Assembly: GCF_900104245.1 (NCBI RefSeq)
Contig: NZ_FMXN01000001.1
Span: 62,001-126,000, forward strand
Source: Pseudidiomarina indica
GTDB taxonomy: Bacteria > Pseudomonadota > Gammaproteobacteria > Enterobacterales > Alteromonadaceae
Direction: 5' to 3'
DNA: 64,000 bases
Made by a program: the position numbers and the translations under genes. The notes beneath the pieces were generated by a model. That model had not been told where the DNA came from, searched no databases, and worked only from the letters and a program-made list of their open reading frames with translations. This document shows positions 31,117 through 40,786 of the stretch, piece by piece. The stretch's first letter is position 1. Each line of letters starts with the position of its first letter.

Positions 31117-32046
31117 TTAATAAAAATGACTGACCGCAGCGTTAATTGATGCGAGCAGTGCTTCTGGGTCGTGGTGATGAGGAGTGCTTAAATTGTTTGC
31201 CTGATACAGGAACACAGGAATTTCGAGCTGGGGTTGTGGGGACTGGCTGATGGCCGCATCCACAAGATCCAATTGGAACAGGTCGCGCATCCATTGCAAA
31301 CGCTCGGCTAAGCTTAACTCTCCCGCAGGGCTGTGCTCAGGCACTAGGTTATCAATAAATAGTACGGGAGCCTTAGATTCTTTAATGGCTTGGGCAAAGT
31401 TTGCGACCAGCAGCGGTGGCATAATGGAGGTCAGAAAGCTGCCTGGCCCAAGAATAATTAAATCGCTGCGGCGAAGGTGATTCAGTGCCTCAGGGGGCGG
31501 TGTTACATGATGCGATAGGGTGAGTTTGCGTGGCATTTTTAAGAGCCGATCCACGTGCAGTTCTCCGAAACACTCCAACCCTTCATGGGTTGAAGCCACC
31601 AAATCAACCGGTGTTTCGGACATGGGGAGAATGCGCGTATTAATGTTTAAAAAGCGACTGAGCAGTTGAATGCTTTCTAACGGACGCGCACTGATCTTAT
31701 CCAGGGTATACAGGATCAGGTTGCCGAGATTATGTCCTTTGAGTTCATGGTTGGAATCAAAGCGAAAATTGAGCACATCGGCCGCCAGTGGTTGCTGGGC
31801 AAGCTGGGTTAAACAATTGCGAATATCGCCCCATGCAATGCAATCGTGGTTGCGCCGCAATAAGCCGCTTGCCCCCCCATCATCGGTGGTTGCGACAATG
31901 CCAATTAAACGCCGTTCAAGAAATGAGAGCGTTGACAGTACACGCCCTAAACCATGTCCTCCACCAATGGCGGTGACGCATTTTAATTGCGAAATAGCAT
32001 CGGTGGCAGGTAAGGCGGCAGTGACTGGCAGTGTGTTTAGGTTCAT
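31117..32046 (-). CDS. YvcK/YbhK-type protein (CofD-like fold)
   Basis: Protein of 309 residues similar to E. coli YbhK and Bacillus YvcK (gluconeogenesis factor), which is needed for cell shape on gluconeogenic carbon sources and binds UDP-sugars. Signatures are AIGGGHGLGRVLSTL, ATTDDGGASGLLRR, AWGDIRNCLTQL and LGPGSFLTSIMPPLL. The biochemical activity is not established for this subfamily. The M14 peptidase gene follows directly. The 193-base stretch upstream (32047-32239) is AT-rich and probably holds divergent promoters, but I cannot place them firmly. Confidence 0.88.
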   Translation of the reverse strand: MNLNTLPVTAALPATDAISQLKCVTAIGGGHGLGRVLSTLSFLERRLIGIVATTDDGGASGLLRRNHDCIAWGDIRNCLTQLAQQPLAADVLNFRFDSNHELKGHNLGNLILYTLDKISARPLESIQLLSRFLNINTRILPMSETPVDLVASTHEGLECFGELHVDRLLKMPRKLTLSHHVTPPPEALNHLRRSDLIILGPGSFLTSIMPPLLVANFAQAIKESKAPVLFIDNLVPEHSPAGELSLAERLQWMRDLFQLDLVDAAISQSPQPQLEIPVFLYQANNLSTPHHHDPEALLASINAAVSHFY

Positions 32047-32239
32047 GTTAGGTTCGTGTTATTTTAATAAACTGCGCTACTTTAAGCGTTAATGCCGTTA
32101 CAATCAATGATTGAGGGCCTTTACAGGGTTCATTTAGCGTCAAGTTTAGCTCATTATATAAGAAATACTTGGAGTTGCTTTTTTTCTCGAAGCAGACAAG
32201 CGATACTGACAGCGTACCAGCTCATCTAGGAATGGAAGT

Positions 32240-32686
32240 ATGAAGAAGTTAATGTTTGCCGCACTCGGCTTAATGGCAACGCCAGCCATGGCGACGACGG
32301 TAGACCTTTGTGTGGCTGACCATCCACATCAAATTACGGTTGAAGTAGCGGATACCTTTGAGTCACGCGCGCGGGGCTTAATGGGCCGCGACCATTTACC
32401 TGAACATGCAGGGATGTGGTTTGTGTATGACGAACAACGACCTGGGGATGCAGGGTTTTGGATGTACAACACGTACATTCCGTTGGATATTGCTTATTTG
32501 AATGAGAACATGGAAATTGTTTCTATTATTACGATGGAGCCTTGTCCCAGTATTATTCCAGAGCAGTGTCCGGGATATCGACCGAATGTTCCTTATTATG
32601 GTGCCATCGAACTCAATAAAAACTATTTTAAACGCTACGGGATTGGTTTAGGTCGCCAATTTAAGCTTTGTGACATGGGGGAATAA
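32240..32686 (+). CDS. DUF192 exported protein
   Basis: Exported protein of 148 residues with a signal peptide ending near AMATT (residue 20). The DUF192 pattern is clear: EVADTFESRARGLMGRDHLPEHAGMWF then FWMYNTYIPLDIAYLN. No enzyme activity is known for the family. GGAATGGAAG precedes the ATG. The M28 peptidase gene starts 2 bases after the stop, so the two are co-transcribed. Confidence 0.88.
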   Translation: MKKLMFAALGLMATPAMATTVDLCVADHPHQITVEVADTFESRARGLMGRDHLPEHAGMWFVYDEQRPGDAGFWMYNTYIPLDIAYLNENMEIVSIITMEPCPSIIPEQCPGYRPNVPYYGAIELNKNYFKRYGIGLGRQFKLCDMGE

Positions 32687-32688
32687 TC

Positions 32689-34371
32689 ATGCATAAGTAC
32701 CTGCCTTATTTGGCAATGACAGGGTTGCTGGTGGCTGCGTGCAGCCCAAATAAACCGACGCAACCCATCGAACCAGACACTGGGTCTGCGGCGGTGATGG
32801 TGGATCAATATTCGTTCAATGAGAACTTCTCAAGTTATCTTGAAACCTTGAGCTCGGATGAGTTTGAGGGGCGCGCGCCGGCTTCGGAAGGTGAGCGTAA
32901 AACGGTGGAGTTTGTTGAAGGAAAATTCCGCGAGTGGGGCTTGAAGCCGTACGATGCGGAGCAGGGTAACTACCAGCAGCAAGTACCACTGGTGCGTATT
33001 ATGCCCACACAAGTTTCATCCATGACCTTTGATAGCGATGACTTGGGTGAATTTGAATACCGTTCACAAATGTACGCCTGGACACCTCGCGTCCAAGATT
33101 CGGTGTCCTTAGAAAATAGTGAATTAGTATTCGTCGGGTTTGGTATTGTCGCCCCAGAATACGGTTGGAATGATTACGAAGGGCTCGATGTGGAAGGTAA
33201 AACTGTGGTCATTTTAGTCAATGACCCGGGCTATGATACTCGTGATCCGGAAGTCTTTAATGGCTATGCCATGACCTACTATGGTCGTTGGACCTATAAG
33301 TTTGAAGAAGCCGCCCGTCAAGGCGCCGCTGGAGCCCTAGTCATTCATGACACCGGCCCAGCTGGTTATGGTTGGGGTGTGGTCGCAGGCGGTTCGCCGA
33401 TGCGCTTTGACTTAGCCCGAGAAAACAAAAACATGGATCGGGCGCAGATTGAAGGCTGGTTAACCAAAGAAAGTGCTGATCAACTGTTCGCACGCCTTGG
33501 GGCCAGTTATGCTGAAATGCGTGAAGCAGCGTTAGCTCCTGATTTTAAACCCGTGCCATTAAACACCAGCATGTCGATTCAGGTGAACAACAAGTTCGAT
33601 TACCTGAACTCACCGAACTTGATTGGTTATATTGAAGGTAAGTCTAAGCCTGAAGAACATGTGATTTACATGGCCCATTGGGACCACTTGGGCGTAGACC
33701 CGGTGAATCCAGATGATGGGATCTTTAACGGAGCACAAGACAACGCCAGTGGCACTGCTGGGGTCATGGCTTTGGCCGAGTTCTTTGTGAGTCAACCGCA
33801 ACCAGAACGGACCATTGTGTTTGCGCTAGTTACCGCTGAAGAGCGTGGCTTATTGGGCTCAGATTGGTATGCCGATAATCCGATGTTGCCGTTAAGCAAA
33901 GCGGTGGGTGGCATTAACATGGATGTGCTCAACGTGTATGGTCCCATGCGTGATGTGGTGGTTGTAGGACGCGGAAACTCTGAATTAGAAGACTATTTAG
34001 AAAAGTATGCGGTATTACAAGATCGCTATTTAGCCGCCGAGCCAAACCCTGAAGTAGGCTCGTTCTATCGCTCAGATCATTTCAACTTAGCCAAACGTGG
34101 CGTGCCAATGTTGTACGCTAAAGGCGGTAACGATCATATCGAATTAGGCCGCGCTTATGGCGAAGAAATGCGAGCGATTTATACCCGCGACGCGTATCAT
34201 AAACCGGCTGACGAATTTGATCCGAACTGGGATTTACGTGGTATTCAACAAGACCTATGGTTGTTCTATTCCATCGGTCATGAACTGGCAAACTCTGATG
34301 CTTGGCCCAATTGGCACGCAGGCAACGAATTCCGTGCAATTCGTGATGCCAGTGCCAGTGAGCGGCAGTAA
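32689..34371 (+). CDS. M28-family metallopeptidase, lipoprotein
   Basis: Aminopeptidase of the M28 family with an inserted PA domain, 560 residues. The lipobox is LLVAAC (Cys at 18), so it is probably attached to the outer membrane. The PA domain is near residues 145-260. Zinc ligands and catalytic residues lie in MAHWDHLGVDP, FNGAQDNASGTAG, TAEERGLLGS and the later FYRSDHF. The substrate is not predictable. A terminator follows. Confidence 0.93.
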   Translation: MHKYLPYLAMTGLLVAACSPNKPTQPIEPDTGSAAVMVDQYSFNENFSSYLETLSSDEFEGRAPASEGERKTVEFVEGKFREWGLKPYDAEQGNYQQQVPLVRIMPTQVSSMTFDSDDLGEFEYRSQMYAWTPRVQDSVSLENSELVFVGFGIVAPEYGWNDYEGLDVEGKTVVILVNDPGYDTRDPEVFNGYAMTYYGRWTYKFEEAARQGAAGALVIHDTGPAGYGWGVVAGGSPMRFDLARENKNMDRAQIEGWLTKESADQLFARLGASYAEMREAALAPDFKPVPLNTSMSIQVNNKFDYLNSPNLIGYIEGKSKPEEHVIYMAHWDHLGVDPVNPDDGIFNGAQDNASGTAGVMALAEFFVSQPQPERTIVFALVTAEERGLLGSDWYADNPMLPLSKAVGGINMDVLNVYGPMRDVVVVGRGNSELEDYLEKYAVLQDRYLAAEPNPEVGSFYRSDHFNLAKRGVPMLYAKGGNDHIELGRAYGEEMRAIYTRDAYHKPADEFDPNWDLRGIQQDLWLFYSIGHELANSDAWPNWHAGNEFRAIRDASASERQ

Positions 34372-34386
34372 GCGAGTCGTTAATGG

Positions 34387-34419
34387 AAGCGGTAGTGGGA
34401 AACCATTACCGCTTTTTTT
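34387..34419 (+). terminator. Rho-independent terminator after the M28 peptidase
   Basis: AAGCGGTAGTGG (34387-34398) and CCATTACCGCTT (34403-34414) pair around GAAA and are followed by seven or so T. It ends about 11 bases before the next start codon. Confidence 0.88.
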
Positions 34420-34430
34420 ATGGGTGATCT

Positions 34431-34928
34431 GTGATATCTACGGCTGAACTCTTTGGCCTTTGTGCCATTATTATTAACTTTATCGCGTATCGGCAAAGTA
34501 ACGCCAATCGATATCGCTGGATCAGTGCTTTGGCGCTGGCGGCGTTGTCGATCCATTTTTTGTTGATGGGAGCGATAGCGGGTTGTGTGGTGACCGCCAT
34601 TGCAGTGGCTCGTAATTTTATTGCCATACGCTGGCGCGGCTCGATCGTGCTCTGGACCTTTGTGGCAATTAATCTGGGCTTTTTAGCCTGGGAAATAACC
34701 ACTCCCGCTACTTGGATTGCCTTGTTTTTCGCTTATAGTTCATCGCTCATTTTTACCGTCGGGGCCATTCGCCTGAATGATGCCCAGCAAATCAGACGCT
34801 GGTTTTTGTTAGCCGAATTGCTTGGCTTGTGTTACGCCATTTATGTTGGCAGTGTAAGCGGAACTGTTTTTAATCTGTTTAATCTAACCAGTATCATTTT
34901 AAAATTATTGCAAGATCGGCGAGGCTAA
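34431..34928 (+). CDS. YgjV-family inner membrane protein
   Basis: Integral membrane protein of 165 residues with about six hydrophobic segments filling the sequence, resembling E. coli YgjV, which has no known function. The conserved end SGTVFNLFNLTSIILKL is similar to the YgjV C-terminus. The start codon GTG at 34431 is only 11 bases after the T-run of a terminator and has no clear ribosome binding site. A later start is possible, but the first residues are already membrane-like. Confidence 0.7.
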   Translation: MISTAELFGLCAIIINFIAYRQSNANRYRWISALALAALSIHFLLMGAIAGCVVTAIAVARNFIAIRWRGSIVLWTFVAINLGFLAWEITTPATWIALFFAYSSSLIFTVGAIRLNDAQQIRRWFLLAELLGLCYAIYVGSVSGTVFNLFNLTSIILKLLQDRRG

Positions 34929-34997
34929 CGCTTGTCTGCCGTCAAACCATCCCCATATCTAAGGGGACATTATTTTATGATGGAATAAGTGACTTCA

Positions 34998-35333
34998 ATG
35001 TTGATATATATTCGCCACTGGCAAGAAAAGGTAAAACCACGTCCTAATGCCAATCTGTTGATGGTTATTGTCAGCTGGTTGTTATTCGGTTTATTGCTGC
35101 TTGTAGGGTTATTTATCGGCCTTATTGTTTTGCTATTTGGCTGGATTCTGATGTTACCGACCCTGTGGCGTCGCCGCCATGAGTTGAAGCAAATGTGGCA
35201 ATTTACGAAAGCGGCTCGTGCGGCCCAACGTGATGCTCATCAATATGCTCGCAAACAACACGAATATCGGCAAAATCAAGCCGATGATTCAGTGATTGAA
35301 GGCGAGTTTAAAGTGAAAGATCGCGACCAGTAG
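34998..35333 (+). CDS. Hypothetical membrane protein
   Basis: Protein of 111 residues (114 if the in-frame GTG at 34989 is used). A strongly hydrophobic region at about residues 19-50 (two close membrane segments, rich in Leu, Gly and Phe) is followed by a charged C-terminal tail with RRRHELKQMW and many Gln, Arg and His. I do not recognise a family. The 3' end overlaps the convergent DUF2937 gene by 26 bases. Confidence 0.65.
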   Translation: MLIYIRHWQEKVKPRPNANLLMVIVSWLLFGLLLLVGLFIGLIVLLFGWILMLPTLWRRRHELKQMWQFTKAARAAQRDAHQYARKQHEYRQNQADDSVIEGEFKVKDRDQ

Positions 35334-35847
35334 GGCGATGCTTACGCCGTATGCGCCGTATGCGACGTATGACCATACGGCATCCTCCTGTTACGATATC
35401 CAGTAACAGCACCACCACTAGGGCAGCGACCACGCCGGTGATGACCGCGCGTTGGTTGAGTGGCACATTAAAACTATACATGCGCCAAGTATGTTCCCGT
35501 AGCTCTGGGCTGGCGGCGGTGGCAACAAACCATAGCTGCTGCAAATACCCTTGTTGCAGCTGAGATTGTTCATACTGGAACCGTTGCACGCGTTCCACTA
35601 ATTGGCGTAGTGGTACGGCCTCATCTTGAAATACTGGGTTCTCACTCGTTTCATGCAGCGTGATGAGCGCCGTCATATCCCCGTCAAAATACTTATCTGC
35701 AATTCGTTGATACTCATTGTAGTACACCAGTGCCTCGGTGAGCTGAGCATCGAGCCGTTGTTGGTATTGCGTGAGGTAATTAGGAATTTGCACACCAATG
35801 AGTGCGGCGGCAATGGCGAGGGCAATGATGAAGTAGCGATAGAGCAT
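35308..35847 (-). CDS. DUF2937 family protein
   Basis: Protein of 179 residues with a membrane segment at each end (about 3-22 and 135-155) and a helical middle predicted to face the periplasm. GVQIPNYLTQYQQRLDAQL near the N-terminus is the DUF2937 hallmark. The C-terminal tail is a basic cluster of Arg-rich repeats (RRIRRIRRKHR). Start ATG 35847 fits the family but lies directly against the T-run of a terminator for the upstream RND operon; ATG 35889 would put the hairpin inside the coding region. Confidence 0.72.
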   Translation of the reverse strand: MLYRYFIIALAIAAALIGVQIPNYLTQYQQRLDAQLTEALVYYNEYQRIADKYFDGDMTALITLHETSENPVFQDEAVPLRQLVERVQRFQYEQSQLQQGYLQQLWFVATAASPELREHTWRMYSFNVPLNQRAVITGVVAALVVVLLLDIVTGGCRMVIRRIRRIRRKHRPTGRDLSL

Positions 35848-35883
35848 AAAAAAAAGGTTGAGTGATGAAACACCACTCAACCT
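35848..35883 (-). terminator. Rho-independent terminator after the RND operon
   Basis: On the minus strand AGGTTGAGTG pairs perfectly with CACTCAACCT (35855-35864 and 35874-35883, 9-base loop), followed by eight T. It lies 24 bases after the RND pump stop, with the DUF2937 start immediately beyond it. Confidence 0.85.
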
Positions 35884-35906
35884 TAGCATGTCTTTAATTC
35901 AATTGA

Positions 35907-38900
35907 CTAGTCTTCATAGGGCGGCTTCGGTGGGAAGAAGCGACGCACAATGTAGAACAATAATGGAACGAAGAAGATCGCCAGAATGGTACCACCGACC
36001 ATGCCTCCAATGACCCCAGTACCGATGGCTTGACGGCTCACCGCACCGGCACCGCTTGACGTTGCAAGTGGGAGTACGCCGAAGGTAAAGGCCAGAGACG
36101 TCATCAGAATTGGGCGGAGACGTAACCGGACCGCTTCAAGCGTTGCTTGTAACAACTCTTTGCCTTGAGCTTGTAAATCTTTGGCAAACTCAACAATCAA
36201 AATAGCGTTACGCGCTGATACCCCGACGGTGGTCAACAAGCCAACCTGGAAGTACACGTCATTTTCAAGCCCACGCATGGTTGCTGCAATGACGGCACCT
36301 AGAATACCCAACGGTACCACTAACATGACTGAGAACGGAATCGACCAGCTCTCATACAGAGCCGAGAGACACAGGAACACAATCAGCAGCGACAGGGCAT
36401 AAAGCAGTGGCGCTTGGTCACCCGAGGTACGTTCTTCCAAGGAGATTCCCGTCCATTCATATCCAATTCCCGTAGGCAATTGGCTGATCAGCTCTTCCAT
36501 TTTCAGCATGGCATCACCCGATGAATACCCTGGGGCAGCTTCCCCTTGAATATTCATGGCTGGAACACCGTTATAACGCTCTAGACGCTGCGGGCCGAAA
36601 TCCCAGTGGGTGGTAGCAAATGATGCAAAGGAGACCATTTCGCCGTTGTTGTTACGGACATACCACTTATTGAGATCTTCAGGGCTCATCCGAGCTTCTG
36701 GCACCCCTTGCAGGTAAACCTTTTTCACCCGGCCACGGTCAACGAAGTCGTTCACGTAGGTGGTTCCGAAAGCGTGGGTGAGCGTTGCGTTAATATCGCC
36801 AATGGACAAGCCGAGTGCTTTGGCTTTCTCATAATCGACATCAATCCGTAACTGTGCGGTATCTTCCATGCCGTTAGGGCGGACGCCGACCAACGTTGGT
36901 TCTTGAGCTGCCATACCAAGTAATTGGTTACGGGCTTCTAAGAGACCTGCGTGACCGAGACCTGCACGGTCCTGGATATACAAGTTAAAGCCACTGGCCG
37001 TTCCTAACTCAGGAATTGATGGCAAGTTAAACGCAAACACCATGGCTTCACGAATGGTCGAAAAGTATGCAAACGCATTGCCGATAATGGCATCAATTTG
37101 CAATTCAGGAGTCGTCCGCTCGCTCCAATCGTCCATCCGTACGAAGGCAACCCCGGCGTTTTGGCCTTGGCCACTGAAACTAAACCCAACCACACTAAAG
37201 ATTGAGCTCACACCTTCGGCTTGATCCAAGAAGTAATCTTCGATTTTTGCCATGGTTTGCAGTGATTGCTCTTGGGTTGCTCCAGACGGAAGCTGCATTT
37301 GTGTTAGGAATACCCCTCGGTCCTCGTTCGGAATAAAGGAGCTGGGCATACGTGCAAACAAGAAGCCTAATACCACAATCAAGCCCAAATAGATCAACAC
37401 AAAACGACCGCTGCGTTGAATGATATTTTGGACCGACGTGGTGTAGCGTTTGGTGCTGCGCTCAAGGGTGCGGTTAAACCAACCCAGTGGACCACGCTGT
37501 GCTTTTTCATGAGGTGTGGCCTTAAGAATGGTCGCACACAGTGACGGGGTAAAGATAATTGCCACCAAGACCGATAAGCCCATGGCGGAAATAATCGTAA
37601 TTGAGAACTGACGATAAACCGCCCCTGTGGAACCACCAAAGAAGGCCATTGGGACGAATACTGCCGCCATGACCAAGCCGATTGCCACAAGCGCACCGGT
37701 GATTTGTTGCATGGACTTAATGGTTGCTTGACGAGGAGACAGTTTCTCTTCGGTCATTAAGCGTTCGACGTTCTCTACCACAACAATGGCGTCATCCACC
37801 AGTAGACCAATCGCTAACACCAAACCGAACATGGTGAGGGTGTTAATCGAAAAGCCTAAGGCCGACATAATACCGAAGGTCCCGAGGAGTACGACGGGAA
37901 TGGCAAGGGTCGGGATAATGGTCGCGCGCAGGTTTTGCAGGAACAAGAACATCAATAAGAAGACCAAAATAATGGCTTCAAATAGAATCTTGACAACTTC
38001 TTGAATCGAAATCTCAACGAACGGGGTGGTGTCGTATGGAATCACCAGCTCAACGCCTTGCGGGAAGAACTGTTCCAACTCAGCCAAACGCTCTTTGACC
38101 AATTTCGCGGTATCCAGCGCGTTTGCGCCGGTGGCCAAGTTAATCGCTAACCCGGTGGATGGCTGACGGTTATAGCGCGCAACAATGTTGTAGTTTTGCC
38201 CGCCTAACTCAACGTAAGCAACATCACCCACAGTGACTTTTGAGCCATCTGCGTTGACCCGCAGTAAGATGTTTTCAAATTGCTCAACGGTTTCTAACCG
38301 TGTTTGAGCAATGATTGACGCGGTCAAACGTTGGTTTTCAATGGCTGGAGTACCACCGACTTGTCCTGCTGCAACTTGGTTGTTCTGCTCACGTAACGCC
38401 AGCACGACATCAGTTGTACTCATGTTAAACCGAACCAATTTGGCTGGGTCGAGCCAAATCCGCATGGAGTATGGAGCACCGAACAGTTGGACGTTACCAA
38501 CGCCAGGGGTACGGCTAATGGGGTCTTGGATATTACTAGCGATGTAATCCCCAAGGTCAATTTGGCCCACCTCTGGGTTCTTTGATACCAGTGCCGCAAC
38601 CATTAAGAACGAGTTGTTCGACTTGGCAACCACTAACCCTTGGTCTTGCACTTCTTGCGGGAGCAGGGGCAGGGCAAGTTGAAGCTTGTTCTGCACTTGT
38701 ACCTGCGCAATATCGGCATCGGTGCCAGACTCGAAGGTCAGGGTGATACTGGCGTTACCCGCCGAATCACTGGTTGATGAAAAGTATTTGAGGTTATCAA
38801 TACCGTTCATGTTTTGTTCAATCACCTGCGTCACGCTCTCTTCCAAGGTGGCCGCAGTGGCACCCGGATAGGTTGCGTTAATTTGCACCGATGGTGGCGC

Positions 38901-39014
38901 AATTTCAGGGTATTGCTCAACCGGGAGTTGGGTAATCGCCAACCCACCCGCTAGCATGATAACGATAGCGATAACCCACGCAAATATTGGGCGATCGATG
39001 AAAAATTTTGCCAT
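35907..39014 (-). CDS. RND multidrug efflux permease (AcrB/MexB type)
   Basis: Proton-driven inner-membrane transporter of the HAE1 group, 1035 residues. [21 protein letters not shown] is the usual start with TM1. The proton-relay aspartates are in [14 protein letters not shown] near residues 405-406, and a lysine/arginine partner is expected in TM10. Two large periplasmic loops (about 40-330 and 565-870) fit the porter and docking domains. It lies 3 bases after its membrane fusion partner. No TolC-type channel is encoded nearby, so an unlinked one must serve. Confidence 0.94.
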   Translation of the reverse strand: MAKFFIDRPIFAWVIAIVIMLAGGLAITQLPVEQYPEIAPPSVQINATYPGATAATLEESVTQVIEQNMNGIDNLKYFSSTSDSAGNASITLTFESGTDADIAQVQVQNKLQLALPLLPQEVQDQGLVVAKSNNSFLMVAALVSKNPEVGQIDLGDYIASNIQDPISRTPGVGNVQLFGAPYSMRIWLDPAKLVRFNMSTTDVVLALREQNNQVAAGQVGGTPAIENQRLTASIIAQTRLETVEQFENILLRVNADGSKVTVGDVAYVELGGQNYNIVARYNRQPSTGLAINLATGANALDTAKLVKERLAELEQFFPQGVELVIPYDTTPFVEISIQEVVKILFEAIILVFLLMFLFLQNLRATIIPTLAIPVVLLGTFGIMSALGFSINTLTMFGLVLAIGLLVDDAIVVVENVERLMTEEKLSPRQATIKSMQQITGALVAIGLVMAAVFVPMAFFGGSTGAVYRQFSITIISAMGLSVLVAIIFTPSLCATILKATPHEKAQRGPLGWFNRTLERSTKRYTTSVQNIIQRSGRFVLIYLGLIVVLGFLFARMPSSFIPNEDRGVFLTQMQLPSGATQEQSLQTMAKIEDYFLDQAEGVSSIFSVVGFSFSGQGQNAGVAFVRMDDWSERTTPELQIDAIIGNAFAYFSTIREAMVFAFNLPSIPELGTASGFNLYIQDRAGLGHAGLLEARNQLLGMAAQEPTLVGVRPNGMEDTAQLRIDVDYEKAKALGLSIGDINATLTHAFGTTYVNDFVDRGRVKKVYLQGVPEARMSPEDLNKWYVRNNNGEMVSFASFATTHWDFGPQRLERYNGVPAMNIQGEAAPGYSSGDAMLKMEELISQLPTGIGYEWTGISLEERTSGDQAPLLYALSLLIVFLCLSALYESWSIPFSVMLVVPLGILGAVIAATMRGLENDVYFQVGLLTTVGVSARNAILIVEFAKDLQAQGKELLQATLEAVRLRLRPILMTSLAFTFGVLPLATSSGAGAVSRQAIGTGVIGGMVGGTILAIFFVPLLFYIVRRFFPPKPPYED

Positions 39015-39017
39015 GGT

Positions 39018-40163
39018 TTACTTCACTTCTTCAGTTTTGACAGTCATACCTGGTTGAATTTTTTGCAGTCCTTCGACCACGATTTTTTCGCCGGGCTGTA
39101 AGCCGCTGGTGACAACCCAGTTGCTACCCATGGTTTGATCGACCTCGATAAAGCGCTGTTCAATGACGTTGTCACCGTTCACCACAAAGACCATTGCACG
39201 GCCGCGCGGGTCACGAGTTACGCCTGACTGTGGCGCTAACAGGGCGTTCTGAAGGTTCCCAGTGTCCACCTCAGCGCGGACAAACATGCCAGGTAAAATC
39301 ACATGATCTGGGTTTTCAAGACGCGCACGTAGGGTAATGGCACTGGTTAATGGATCCACGGTCACTTCATTAAATAACAGCTCACCGGTGGCAGCGTAAC
39401 CTTCCGATTCGCCCAAGCGAACGGTCACTTGAGCCCGGTTATCCGCATCCGTGACGATTCGGCCTGACGCCATCAATTGCTGTAAACGCAGGTAATCGTT
39501 GGAGCTTTGTGAAATATCAATGTAAATCGGGTCCAATTGTGTGATGGTTGTTAGCGGCTGTGCTTGACCCACACTCAACAAGGCTCCTTCAGTTAACTGC
39601 GAACGACCAATGCGACCGGAAATAGGGGCTTTTACTTGTGTGTATTCAAGGTTTAATTCAGCACGGGCTAAATTTGCTTGCGCCACTTTTAGTTGAGCTT
39701 CGGCTTGCAAATAGCTGGCTTCAGCTTCGTCAAAGTCTTGCTGACTAATGGCATTGTCACTCAGCAACCCTTTGCTTCGTTCAAATCGTGATTTGGTTGC
39801 TTTCACCGCCGCATTGGCTCTGGCAATTTCTGCCTGAGCACTGGCAAGCTCCGCTTCGTACATGGACGCATCAATTTGATACAACTGCTCACCAGCAGTC
39901 ACCATGGCGCCTTCATCGAATAACCGTTTTTCTAAGATCCCATTCACCTGTGGCCGTACTTCAGCGACACGATAGGCGCTTGCACGACCGGGTAGGGTGG
40001 TGGTTAAATCGATGTTCTGTGGTTGAATGGTAACAATACCGACCGTCATTAGTTGTTCTTGTCCAGCGGCAGGAGCAGCAGGCCCTGACTCACTGCAACT
40101 AGCAAGAAAAATACTAGTGGCTATCACCGATACGAACAACGGCTTACGGAAACGTTGTTGCAT
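39018..40163 (-). CDS. RND efflux periplasmic adaptor, lipoprotein (AcrA/MexA type)
   Basis: Membrane fusion protein of 381 residues linking the RND pump to an outer-membrane channel. The lipobox is IFLASC (Cys near 23). A lipoyl half-motif VRPQVNGILEKRLFDEGAMVTAGEQLYQID starts at about residue 68, a coiled-coil hairpin covers 95-170, and the second lipoyl half is VKAPISGRIGRSQLTEGALL. The gene is first in the operon, with an AcrR-like operator 47 bases upstream of its start. Confidence 0.93.
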   Translation of the reverse strand: MQQRFRKPLFVSVIATSIFLASCSESGPAAPAAGQEQLMTVGIVTIQPQNIDLTTTLPGRASAYRVAEVRPQVNGILEKRLFDEGAMVTAGEQLYQIDASMYEAELASAQAEIARANAAVKATKSRFERSKGLLSDNAISQQDFDEAEASYLQAEAQLKVAQANLARAELNLEYTQVKAPISGRIGRSQLTEGALLSVGQAQPLTTITQLDPIYIDISQSSNDYLRLQQLMASGRIVTDADNRAQVTVRLGESEGYAATGELLFNEVTVDPLTSAITLRARLENPDHVILPGMFVRAEVDTGNLQNALLAPQSGVTRDPRGRAMVFVVNGDNVIEQRFIEVDQTMGSNWVVTSGLQPGEKIVVEGLQKIQPGMTVKTEEVK

Positions 40164-40209
40164 GAAACTACCTCATTTATTGTTAATGGTTTTATACTGC
40201 CCCAAATTA

Positions 40210-40233
40210 TACATACATTGGTGTATGTTTGTA
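40210..40233. promoter_or_regulatory. AcrR-like operator upstream of the RND operon
   Basis: A 24-bp imperfect palindrome has half-sites TACATACATT and TATGTTTGTA. It matches the E. coli acrAB operator recalled as TACATACATT..TGAATGTATGTA at about 21 of 24 positions. TetR-family AcrR/TtgR repressors bind such sites. No TetR-type gene is found beside it. Confidence 0.65.
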
Positions 40234-40300
40234 AGATACTCGGCGCATTAAGTTCACGTGTTAAAATACCAAAATTCACTTAGACGATGAGATTAAGAAT

Positions 40301-40738
40301 ATGCCAAAACCCTGGCGAAAGCCCATGCTTATTAGTATTTTCACCATTTTAGTTGTTGGTATTTTGGCTCTTCAATGGAATCGCGATGACGATCCTTACT
40401 CTGTAAAAAATCGTAACGATTTGTATCAAACGTTAATCGAACGCTCTGGCATCCTGAATCGAGACTTACCGAAACTCATCGATATGAATACCCGTTTCGA
40501 GCGTGCCGAGGTGGTTGATTATGGCATGCGCTACATTTATAGCTTGGTGAAAGTGGATCGTTACCAGCATGACATTCCATCGATTCAGGCACAAGTGGAG
40601 CCTGTTTTAACAGACTATTATTGCACCTTAGAGTCGATGGCCTTTTACCGGACCCAAGCTGACCATTTCACCGTGCGCTATTTGGACCGTCAAGGAGCCA
40701 CTTTGTTCGAACTTCGGTTAACCCCAAGCCAATGCTAA
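40301..40738 (+). CDS. Hypothetical membrane-anchored protein
   Basis: Protein of 145 residues with one N-terminal membrane segment (about residues 9-24, LISIFTILVVGILALQW) and a soluble, probably periplasmic, domain of 120 residues ending in Cys. Two cysteines (near 108 and the last residue) could form a disulfide. No known family is recognised. It diverges from the RND operon and is followed by an ABC transporter after 48 bases. It is not a TetR-type regulator. Confidence 0.7.
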   Translation: MPKPWRKPMLISIFTILVVGILALQWNRDDDPYSVKNRNDLYQTLIERSGILNRDLPKLIDMNTRFERAEVVDYGMRYIYSLVKVDRYQHDIPSIQAQVEPVLTDYYCTLESMAFYRTQADHFTVRYLDRQGATLFELRLTPSQC

Positions 40739-40786
40739 GGCATCTGTGTTACTTTACAGCATCCGATTAGAAGTTAAGGATTGATT

